Shown here: positions 26,801 to 39,293 of the stretch, piece by piece
Layout: each line of letters starts with the position of its first letter
How positions within the stretch are numbered: position 1 is the first letter of the stretch
Source of the DNA: Lingula anatina
Taxonomy: Eukaryota > Brachiopoda > Lingulata > Lingulida > Lingulidae
Length of the DNA stretch: 64,000 nt
NCBI RefSeq assembly: GCF_001039355.2
Contig: NW_019775592.1
Coordinates: 39,954-103,953, forward strand
Direction: 5' to 3'
Program-made: the position numbers and the translations under genes
The notes under the pieces: model-generated
Seen by the model: the letters and a program-made list of their open reading frames with translations, nothing else
Database searches by the model: none
What the model was told of the DNA's origin: nothing

Positions 26801-27264
26801 ACAACCTCCCTGTAATTTCGGCGCTGAAATTAACGCTCTTTTCGACATCATGTCTATATTGTAGTTCATCCATATTTTCAATATTTTGATCTTGCAAACT
26901 CATACCTTCACATCCGTTGTCACTGTAATGTTATAATTTCATTATAGTTATCAACATATTTTGTGATTGTGTGTATTTATGGCATCTAAATCTTTCTCTC
27001 TTTTAACCAAAGTTAACATGTTAATGAACTTTTTTTTCCTACTGGTCATTTACATCTATCTCCTTTGGAGAATCCAACCGAAAGTCTGAAACTGTGACAC
27101 CGCATGGATAGCCCTTCATACATTTATACCTGTGCTTTCATGACTAGGCACACTAGCTCCATTTGTCCCTGCTTCAACCTTTAAAATTGATGGCCTTGGA
27201 CTTGACGGTTTATCTTACCTAACGAGCGACCCTCCCCCTCCTCTCTCTCTCTCCCTCCCGCCCC

Positions 27265-27302
<38 letters not shown>

Positions 27303-30300
27303 CAAGACTTATTACCTCCGCCAAGGAGGTTATGTTTTCACCCCTGTTTGTCTGTTTGTTTGTTTGTTTGTTATCAACATAACTCAAAAAGTGATGGACC
27401 GATTTTGATGAAATTTTCAGGAACTGTCAGAAGTGGACCAAGGAAGAGATGGTTAGTTTTTGGTGGTGATAAGGATCAATAATCAATCAATAATCAATAA
27501 TAATAAAAAACATTAATGCCTTGGCGGAGGTCTGCGCTCTCGGAGTGCTTTTCTAGTTATCAATATGACCCCCCCCCCCCCCCGACCCAGAGAATGTGCG
27601 TGTTCGCAGTAATTAGCATAACTGTTAAAGTAATGAGATTTTTCAAATATTTGGAGGGGATGTAAAATGACATAGGGATAGCATGCGTGCACTACTTAAG
27701 ATGGAAAATATTTCTTTGTATCAGATTAGGGAACGGTTTAACAAACGCTCTTTATTCCAAAAATGGTCTGAAGCTTTAGACCAAAATTTTGGCCTAATTC
27801 AGTTAGATGTAAAATAGTCGAACTGAATAAAGTAAGCTCAGGTCGGAAACGTTAGCTTTTTATTATAAAACAGTTACAATATTTCATTTAGTCGGACCAA
27901 AAGTGATATAGCTTGGGTCATAATTGACCAGAATTTTCGTCTAAAATAGAAATTAATTTGTGTAACAAGCCCCAAGTTAATAATAACAAAAACATCAAAA
28001 TTCCGATTATAACAACTCAAAAATTATCTGCAAATTAGTTTAAGTTCACTGTATTCTACTTCATACAGCTGTATAGTAGCTCGTGGCCACAAAAAAATTT
28101 AGACTCAGTAGCTGAGGCATTATATCTATGTTTTGTACGTAATAATTATAAAATACTGTAAATCAAGAAACACAATGGCAGCTTTAGGCGTCTAGAAGTT
28201 GCACGTGTAATGTTTATGATAAACTGATTAAACAGTCTTCTCTGGCACTCTTGGACTCTTCTCTCGGTCATTTTATGACCTGTATCAGGTGAATATCTCC
28301 CTAGGTTATTGTTATTTTTATCTATAAATTAGTACTTGCCGTCATGGACTCACCGACCACCTTGTATTTCTTGGCTACACACACGCTGAGATGATTAGAG
28401 TTTGGAAACAGTGAAATGTAAATTTGGCATAAACTGTTTCCAAAAAAATACGATGAATGTTGTTCAGAAAGTTCTCATGCATCCTAAATGTTATTGAATG
28501 TGGCCACATATCAGTTCAAATTCATTCATTAATCGGATAGAGGGCCCGGCAGTATGGAAGTATCGTCCTAGAGCCAAAAATACGCCTGATACCGACATAT
28601 TGTATCTAAAATGTCATCTAAATTGTCATTTTATTTAAAATGTTGCGTGTCTGTCATACAAATTCTAGCTTTTAAATGATGGAGGCAACATCATGTGCTT
28701 TTAAAATAGTGTGTAATTTTGTTGAATTTTTGTTGATAGTTGTTGAGAAATTGACATTTAAAATTTGGAAAATTTTTATTCCTTTACCAAATATATGTGT
28801 CCATTGCTTCACTTAGTCTGTTTTCATCTTTTGTAGAGTTTATCAATTTTAGAACAGCGATTACACAATGGATACTTCTAGACATATGATTTTTAGAGTT
28901 GACTAATTAAGGGCGATACATCTTTCACTGGTATTGCATACACAGCTCAACCGCACATATATCATACCCCTTAATGTTTTAAGTTACGATATATAAACAT
29001 TTGAAATACAGTGAAATCGACAAAGATTTCATACGAAATCACCAGTCTTGGGTTCGAGAAAGAGGTGAATAGGAAAATTTTTGTCTTCAGACTACTGTGA
29101 TAATACTTCAGATTTAAGTAAAAAAAACTTTTTTGTATCAAGACGATGCTTTGATCGCGCATTTCTTCTAGCAATGAGAGAAACAAAGAGAATAAAAAAG
29201 TTAAGACAACAGATATATTAATCCTTTTTTTACTTTCTTCAGGATGGAGAGACTGTGGAGGTTTCCTCCCTGGTGACAGAGGGAGATGAGAATAAAGAGC
29301 GAGGAAACTGGGGTGGCAAGCTCGACTTCATCCTCTCCTGCATTGGGTATGCCGTGGGCTTGGGTAACGTGTGGCGATTCCCTTTCCTGGCCTACAGGAG
29401 TGGCGGAGGTGAGTACGCAGTGGTCAGGGGGGTCATGACCCCCCCCTTCTGTTTCTGAAAAATATATCACACCAATATTCCTCTCTTAAAATTAGAATTT
29501 TGAGTAGCTAAATCATAGTTAAACCATACCAAAGGGCACTGTTTGCTCTCCAAATCACCAAAAATTTTCGGGGCCCTAGAGCAGGCGCCGAACCCTACAC
29601 CAAGGGGGCGATGGTCGGCTTCGCATCCGAGGCCTGTCATTCCGGACTCCCCCCCTTCAAATAATCCTGGATCCACCCCTGAGTACGTGTGTGGGGAGAC
29701 CAAAGGAAAAGGGGACGTTTTCTCCATATACTTTTAGCCCTCAAAAAATGAATTTAAATGCGACTCAGTAAAGTGAGTGACTTATTGCGAGCATTTCTAA
29801 CCTGATGTCACTTACCCCTGCCACATGACTTTTAATTAAGATACCCCAGATTCCCCAGTGACATATAGGCCTACCTACACGTCCAATTAAAAAAAAAACT
29901 GTTCATGCACTGTGGAGTGTAGTATGAGTTTGCATGTTTCCAAGCGCATATCAAGCAAAACCAATTGAAGTCACATCGATATAGGCCAACACACGCACGC
30001 GTGTATAGGTAATAGACAGTAGGTTCATGTGGTGTCATTGAATCTGCATCGCTCAAGTATTTTCTTCCCATCAGTGATCAAATGGCAATGATGGTTGAAC
30101 AATAAAAATTCTTTCCATTAAACAAAAAAAAAAATCTAGTCTGCAGCGGACATAATGTATGTATGTGCACACTTTCATGTTTACACAAACACACAGCTTT
30201 GTTGTGTGTACAAAAACATGCAGGTTTATAGGGGAAGAAGAGAACCCATGTAAATTTAACACTCCTTTTACAGACGTTATTTTGTCTGCTTAATCTTAGA

Positions 30301-33300
30301 TAGCTATAGAAGATGTTTGTACACCAGACTGCAATGATGTAAGGACATTTGTGGCATTTGAGACATTCTATTATGATTGCCACATTTTTCAAGTGAAAGA
30401 AAAAACTATTTCAAATGATAATTATAATACTAATTTTACTGAACCCTAATTTTTTTTATGCTTCAATTGACAACGCACTTTGAATTGTTTTCTATCTTAC
30501 TTTCAATGCAGGTATCCTCAGGGCATGCTCTACTTGTTACTTGACCATCAATTTTACAGAGCAGTGACCCATACATTGGTTGTTATATCATTTTTTCTTT
30601 GTAAAATTTGGGTTCGCCCTTACTGGCAGTAATAAACACCCTTAGCCAGGGCTCCATTGAGATTTCTTTTCTTCCGCATCTAATACTATTACAATTTGGT
30701 AGAGAGATAAGATGTTGAAGAAGGCATGCTGTTTGGTTAGGTACACAACTGTTACTCTCCAGTAAATATGAATGTTGTCTTTTTAATGTATTGATGGTGT
30801 GAGAAATGTGTTTTTTGGTGCAGGAAATTGGCTGAATTTAATTCCAAATTCAGTTGAAAAACAGAGGAGGAGAAATGAGTGCATTTTGAATGGAAAAACT
30901 TCTTATTATTAATTTTTTTTTTGTGAAANCCCCTTTGAAATTGCTGGCTACGGGCCTGTTAAATATGCACAAGCAGCACTACTGAATCCATTTTTTTTAA
31001 ATGCCTATTCATTTTTTAGGTGCCTTTCTCATTCCGTATGCCATTATGTTGTTTTGTGCTGGATTACCCTTGTTTTTCTTGGAGTTGTCCTTTGGTCAGT
31101 TTGCATCTCTTGGACCCATCACCATTTGGAGAATAAACCCATTCTTCAAAGGTAAGAGTTTATGTTAATAAGTAGTATTCAATATAATAAAAGTACTAAT
31201 TGAAAAATAAGTATTTTGTAAAAAAATAAAATAAATAAATAAATAAAAAAGGAACAAGAAAATAGTAAAAAATACATATGATTTCAAGAAAAGGCTGCCA
31301 TTTTTTTTTTTTTTTTTATTCAGGTATAATTTTAAGTGTTGCATTTTAGTTTAAGTTTTTTGACAATAGCTTCATCAAAACCATAGGATTTGAATAATTT
31401 GCACTAGTGAAGTTATCTAATATATCAGTATTCTTTGATGATACACATATTTCCTCTCTGTTTCAGGTTTGGGATTTGCTATGGTGATTATCAGTGGCCT
31501 GGTGGCAGTCTATTACAACGTCATCATTGCCTGGGCACTGTTCTACTTATTTGCGTCGTTCACGTCCGAGCTGCCCTGGCAGACCTGTGACCACGAGTGG
31601 AACACCCCGAATTGTGTAACCAAGTTCAAAGGTGGCAATGGCTCAGAAGCTTCATCACGCTTTGGAATAGGTATACAGATTTATCTGATATGATAAGACA
31701 TAATTGAAGATGTACAGACATGATAAAGCTAACTGTATGTTTTATGCACATTTCCATCGACCTCATATTGAAATGCCTAAAAAGATTGTAAAATCTATAG
31801 ATTTTTCCCTTTAATGATGGACCAGCTATTACCAGGAGTGATAAATATTTGCATGATATTCAATTTGTGCATTTTGCATCCCTCTTCAACAATTTTTAAG
31901 TGTTTAAAAACACAAAAACATTTTCAAAGATTTCATATATATTTTTTATTGCAGTTACATGGTGTAATGCCACACTTAATGTCACCAGCAACTGCACCGT
32001 GTACAAGCCAGTCACCCCTAGTGAAGAGTATTGGGAGTAAGTTAAACAATTTATTAATACTGACAGACATGTACATTTACCAACTTAGGTAATTTAGACT
32101 TTGCCTTGGTGATCAGAGAAAATGTGCTGAAATTTCCAGGAAAAAATGAAAAATAGCAATATATTAATAATAATTTTTTTTTTACTGAATAATAATATAT
32201 TAATAATAATTCATATTTTTTACTGAATAATAATCTTGTGGCCATCATGTGTCTCTTAAAGCAAACTTGTTACTGATTGTTTTAAGTGAGTCTGCTCCCA
32301 ATCCAAGGCAATAAGCTAAATGTACAATCAGTGAATCTTCAAGGTATAAAACTCCAGAGTATTTTCCACTCTACTTTTCCCCTCTGCAACATAATAGTAA
32401 GATATGAGAAAATTTAAATTAAATTATGCTGCCTAGGTGAAATTTAGTAGTAATTAAAATTTTTAATGTATTTAACAATATAATTAACTTAATATAATCT
32501 CACTTTCCTCCACAGTAACTATGTCCTGCAGCGATCTACTGGAATTGATGAAACTGGAACTATTCGCTGGCAACTGGCTTTGTGCTTGCTTCTGGCCTGG
32601 ATCATCATTTACCTGTGTCTTATCAAAGGAATCAAGTCCTCTGGCAAGGTAGGCCCTTTTCATTTACAAATAATGGTTATTTTTTACTGGATACAAACAA
32701 GAATGAATTGTCATTTTTCTCCCAAAATATTGTTTTTTTTTTATAATTCCTATAGTTGTAGAAATGTAGTGAGTTTGGTTAAATTGTTTTGTTCAAAAGA
32801 CCTTTAATACTGGAACTCATAGCTTGTAATTGAATAACACTGCAAATCGCTATAATAACCCAAAAATTAAATAAGCCAACACTGGCAAACTGTTTTACAT
32901 AGCATTTTTGTTAATATATACAGACTCTTGTCATACATTGTATGTATCCTTCATGTTTCAAAAGCTACTAGTATGTATCTATAATTACAGGTGGTGTATG
33001 TGACAGCTACCTTTCCCTATGTTGTGCTGGTTATTCTGCTGGTTAGAGGATGCACCCTAGATGGCGCTTTGGATGGTATTCTTTTCTACATCACTCCCAA
33101 GTGGGATAAACTGCTGACAGCTCAGGTACATATAAATATGCATTACATGCAGCAACAACTGTTTAATAACTAATATGACACCTGCTGGTTTATATTATAT
33201 TTGATGTAGAGAAGCCGTGATAAAAGTCCTTCATGGTGCTCCTTAGTGGTCTGCTCATCAAGAGATTGACATTGACTTTTTCTGGGTTCTAATTAAACCT

Positions 33301-36300
33301 GATGTGAAACGAGTTAAAAATTTAGATCTCAAGCTTTAATTTTGATGACTTTTTGACAATATATTTTTCTTTCTTGTACATTTTCATAGGTCTGGGGAGA
33401 TGCAGCAACACAAATTTTCTATTCTTTGGGCGTGGCCTTTGGAGCTTTGCACACCATGTCCAGTTACAACAAGTTCCACAATAACTGTTACAGGTAGCAC
33501 TCTTTGACCATTTCATCCATTAAAGACTAAGACTTATTTCAAATTATGAAGTATTTCTCTAGCCAGTATTCATTAAGATTTATATTGAAGCTTTTTGTAC
33601 TACATGTTACAAACATAAATGCTGTGCAGCTTTCGATTTTTAAAACAGTGCTCAAGAACCTTGAAAGGGGAACAGCAAATAAGCTAGGCAGCTTTTTTTC
33701 TTTCCTTTTTTTATTTCTATTTATTTATTTATTCATTTATTTATTTATTTGAGAGGGGACGAAGAGGGATAATCACAGAAGTTAAGTTTACATGTAGTAT
33801 TTGAATTGATCCATTTTCTTGACTTCCAGAGATGCCCTGATAGTGGCCATTATCAACTGTTGCACCAGTGTGTTTGCTGGCTTTGTCATCTTCTCTGTCA
33901 TTGGCTTCATGGCCTATGATGCCGGACTCCCTGTGGAGAAGGTGGCCACAAGCGGGCCTGGTTTGGCCTTTGTGGTCTACCCAGAGGGTATTGCCAGGAT
34001 GCCTGTGGCTCCCCTGTGGTCCATTCTGTTCTTCTTGATGTTACTGACCCTTGGATTGGACAGTCAGGTTTGTAGATGGATGGTGCTTGTTGTGTCCATG
34101 GATTTACTAAACCGGAAGGGATTGTATGGCAAAAGGAGTAAAAATTACACACCTTAATAAAAGATGGACATGTCTGCATAGAATTAAAAGAGAAGCAGAC
34201 TGCTTTTTTTTAAGATACTTCACTAAGAAGAAGGGTGATACAGTGTATGCTGCAAAAATTGTTGAATGTAAAAACGGATTCATTCATTTAATAGAATAGT
34301 AAATGAAATAGCACCATAGTAGAAGCATTGCGGAATTACAGTAAAGAGGCAATCATTCTAACTGCATGATTTCAGCTGTGGCTATTTTCTTTATAATTAC
34401 AAACAATATATGTTTAATATTAATTGTGCCCACTGCATATTTACTGTTTTTATCGCAATTTAATACATTATGAAGAATCACCTTTAACATTCATCAAAAT
34501 TACTAGTTCAGGATGCCCAGTCAGCCACTAGAATAAATTTTGAAACTAAAAATGTTCCAGTTTTCATGTTAATGCCAAAAACAGCATTTATTTGCATTGA
34601 CAGGATTTTAATATTTTCTTATTATATTTCCAGTTTGCTATGACAGATGTTGTGTTGAGTGGTTTGTCAGATGAGTACCCATTTTTGAGGAAACATCACA
34701 CTATTTTCTTTGCCCTTATTTGTGTCGTATGGTTCCTCCTTGGTTTGCCTATGGTCCTAAATGTAAGTTATTATTTACGGATATCTATTTTTTTTCTGTT
34801 GGCATACAGTCAAAAATGGAGGATGGATCAACAAAAATAATTTGGAAGGCTACCAGAAAATATCTCTGGATCCGCCCCTGACAATAAAGCACCTTATCTG
34901 TTGATCAAAGATCTACAGTAATGACTCGGTCTTTTCAATTGGCAATTGTTATCAAACTTTCGGACACATAATCTTATAAGCACAATATTATATTTTTGTA
35001 TTATTAATGGTATTTATGGTGCTTTTACTACAAGGAATAGATCTATAGAGTAGCCTGCTTTTTAATTTTGTTGCTACCACTTAACAGAAATGTTCTGATT
35101 TTAAGAAATTACGAGATAAAAAAAGTACAGAATCCGTAAAATTCAAATTTTTACTTCATTGAAAAGATTGAGTTATTACCATATGTATTTATGTTGTATT
35201 TCTGCATACAAAATGTGGTTTTTCAGAATGACATTATGTTTTCCTCTGTTTACACCTATCCGTTTTCATGTCTATCCATTCTTAGATCATTTTCATCTGT
35301 TACATTATTTAAATCTATGTGATTATTCATTTTCAGAGTGGAATTTACTGGTTCACCTTGATTGATTGGTACTGCGCAAGCCAGTCCCTCATGATAGTTG
35401 GCCTGTTTGAAGTGATTGCAATCAACTGGATCTATGGTATGTTGGTTATAAGGAAAGTTTTAGAAAATTATATGCCTAGTAAAAGATGCTCATTTGCAAA
35501 GGTAGCTTTTCCAGAACAGAAATATTTAACAGAAACAATGGAATACATAAAGTTTCTCTGATTTCAACTGTAATAGTTTAGAAAGTGAATGGTTAAACCT
35601 TGTTACAAACAATAAGCTGATTTTGTGTGTTCTCACCCAAATGAATAGTTGTTATTCCTATACCGCACAAGGGGTGCTGGATTTTAATACTAGTATGTCT
35701 GAATGTCTTACTAACTTAATGTTCAAATTTTCCCTGTTTTTCTTTAAAAAGGATACAACAACTTTGCTGAAGACATCAAAATGATGCTGGGATTCAAGCC
35801 TAATATTTACTGGAGAGTGATGTGGATGGGAGTCACACCAGCTTTTATTCTTGTAAGTTTTTTTTTACTACTCCTCAAAAATGTTTAGAGATTCTCAATT
35901 TTGAGTTATTTTTTGCTTTGAAACAGATACTAACACTGTTGATTGGATTCTTTGTTTAAACACTTCATTTTTTTTCTGAGAGAGAGAGAGAGAGAGCTTG
36001 TGCATATGAAAATCTTATAAACTAGTGTTGTACAATTCAGGTTCAGAATGATACACCTGCAGTATTTCCTTTCTTTCTNAAAGGACCTTTAATACTGGAA
36101 CTCATAGCTTGTAATTGAATAACACTGCAAAAATCGCTATAATAACCCAAAAATTAAATAAGCCAACACTGGCAAACTGTTTTACATAGCATTTTTGTTA
36201 ATATATACAGACTCTTGTCATACATTGTATGTATCCTTCATGTTTCAAAAGCTACTAGTATGTATCTATAATTACAGGTGGTGTATGTGACAGCTACCTT

Positions 36301-39256
36301 TCCATATGTTGTGCTGGTTATTCTGCTGGTTAGAGGATGCACCCTAGATGGCGCTTTGGATGGTATTCTTTTCTACATCACTCCCAAGTGGGATAAACTG
36401 CTGACTGCTCAGGTATATATAAATGTGTATTACTTTCAAGTTGGAATGTCTCTCCACCTGTGATATGAGGAGATTGTAATTAAAATAAAGTGATCAGAAG
36501 TAATTTTTCACAAAGTAATTTCACCAAAGCAGTGATGAACTTATTTCCCACTGACTGTCTTATTATTAATAACAGGTGAAATACAAAGTTCAACATTCAT
36601 TTTTTCTTTCTTGTACATAGGTCTGGGGAGATGCAGCCACACAGATTTTCTATTCTTTGGGTGTTGCTTTTGGGGCTCTGCACACCATGTCCAGTTATAA
36701 CAAGTTCCATAATAACTGTTACAGGTAGCACTCTTTGACAATTCATCCATTAAAGATTAAGACTTTTTCAAATTATAAAGTATTTCCCTGGCCAGTATTC
36801 ATTTACGTTGAAGCTTTTTGTAGTATATGTTACAAACATAAAAGCTGTGCAGCTTTTGATTTTTAAAACAGTACTCAAGAACCTTGAAAGGGTAACAGCA
36901 AATAAGCTAGGCAGCGTTTTTTCTTTACTTTTTTATTTCCATTTATTTATTTATTTATTTGAGAGGGGACGAGGATGGATAATCACAGAAGTTACGTATA
37001 CATGTAGTATTTGACCTGACACCATTTTCTTGACTTTCAGAGATGCCCTGATAGTAGCCATTATCAACTGCTGCACCAGTGTATTTGCTGGCTTTGTCAT
37101 CTTCTCTGTCATTGGCTTCATGGCCTATGATGCTGGACTCCCTGTGGAGAAGGTGGCCACAAGCGGGCCTGGTCTAGCCTTTGTGGTCTACCCAGAGGGT
37201 ATTGCCAGGATGCCCGTGGCTCCCCTGTGGTCCATTCTGTTCTTCTTGATGTTACTGACCCTTGGATTGGACAGTCAGGTTTGTAGATGGATGGCGCTTG
37301 TTGTGTCCATGGATTTACTAAAGGGGAAGGGATTGTATGGCAAAAGGAGTAAAAATTACACACCTTTATTAAAAGATGGAGATGTCTGCATAGAATTAAA
37401 AGAGAAGCAGACTGCTTTTCTTAAGATACTTCACTAAGAAGAAGGGTGATACAGTGTATGCTGCAAAAATTGTTGAATGTAAAAAGGGATTCATTCATTT
37501 AATAGAATAGTAAATGAAATAGCACCATAGTAGAAGCATTGCGGAATTACAGTAAAGAGGCAATCATTCTAACTGCATGATTTCAGCTGTGGCTATTTTC
37601 TTTATAATTACAAACAATATATGTTTTAATATTAATTGTGCCCACTGCATATTTACTGTTTTTATCGCAATTTAATACATCATGAAGAATCACCTTTGAC
37701 ATTCATCAAAATTACAAGTTCAGGATGCCCAGTCAGCCACTAGAATAAATTTTGAAACTAAAAATTTTCCAGTTTTCATGTTAATGCCAAAAACCGCATT
37801 TATTTGCATTGACAGGATTTTAATATTTTCTTATTATATTTCCAGTTTGCTATGACAGATGTTGTGTTGAGTGGTTTGTCAGATGAGTACCCATTTTTGA
37901 GGAAACATCACACTATTTTCTTTGCCCTTATTTGCGTCGTATGGTTCCTCCTTGGTTTGCCTATGGTCCTAAATGTAAGTTATTATAGATGAACACAATC
38001 AGGGGCAGATTGGGGCAGTCTTCTGGGTCTTCCAGAATACGGTCAGATTTTCAAGTTTACATTTACGGATATCTATTTTTTTCTGTCGGCAGACAGTCAA
38101 AAATGGAGGATGGATCAACAAAAATAATTTGGAAGGCTATCAGAAAATATCTCTGGATCCGCCCCTGACAATAAAGTGCCTTATCTGTTGATCAAAGATC
38201 TACAGTAATGACTCGGGTCTTTTCAATTGGCAATTGTTATCAAACTTTCAGACACATTATCTTATAAGCACAATATTATATTTTTGTATTATTAATGGTA
38301 TTTATGGTGCTTTTACTACAAGGAATAGATCTATAGAGTAGCCTGCTTTTTAATTTTGTTGCTACCACTTAACAGAAATGTTTTGATTTTAAGAAATTAC
38401 AAGATAAAAAAAATACAGAATCTGTAAAATTCAAATTTTTATCTCATTGAAAAGATTGAGTTATTACCATATGTATATATGTTGTATTATGCATACAAAA
38501 TGTGTTTTTTCAGAATGTAGTTATATTTTCCTCTGTTTACACCCATCCATTTTCATTTCTTTCCATTCTTAAATCACTTTCATCTGTCATAAATCTATGT
38601 GATTGTTCATTTTCAGAGTGGAATTTACTGGTTCACCTTGATCGATTGGTACTGTGCAAGCCAGTCTCTCATGATAGTTGGCCTGTTTGAAGTGATTGCA
38701 ATCAACTGGATCTATGGTATGTTGCTAATAAGGAAAGGTTTAGAAAATTACATGCCTAGTAAAAGATGCTCAGTTGCATAGGTAGCTTTTCCAGAGCAGA
38801 AATATTTAACAGAAACAATGGAATACATAAAGTTTCTCTGATTTCAACTGTAACAGTTTAGAAAGTGAATGGTTAAACCTTGTTACAAACAATAAGCTGA
38901 TTTTGTGTGTTCTCACCCAAATGAATAGTTGTTATTCCTATACGGCACAAGGGGTGCTGGATTTTAATACTAGTATGTCTGAATGTCTTACTAACTTAAT
39001 GTTCAAATTTTCCCTGTTTTTCTTTAAAAAGGATACAACAACTTTGCTGAAGACATCAAAATGATGCTGGGATTCAAGCCTAATATTTACTGGAGAGTGA
39101 TGTGGATGGGAGTCACACCAGCTTTTATTCTTGTAAGTTTTTTTTTTACTACTCCTCAAAAATGTTTAGAGATTCTCAATTTTGAGTTATTTTTTGCTTT
39201 GAAACAGATACTAACACTGTTGATTGGATTCTTTGTTTAAATACTTCATTTTTTTT

Positions 39257-39293
<37 letters not shown>

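Larger units (their letters stand above)
17914..29242 (+). other. SLC6 intron 1 (11.3 kb), no gene seen
   Basis: A long first intron between the 8-codon exon 1 and the TM1 exon. It holds microsatellites, foldback elements at 21266-21388 and 24062-24235, CAGTGG-type elements at 25170-25332 and 26491-26762, and a CCTCCG-type element at 27312-27552. Short open frames on the minus strand (for example 22276-22518) have no recognisable family and no supporting splice signals. Confidence 0.65.

Noticed and set aside
32991-39132. Mutually exclusive exon cassette in SLC6
   Set aside because: By eye the paired exons differ only at silent sites and the whole multi-exon block, introns included, is repeated at an N junction; allelic duplication is simpler.
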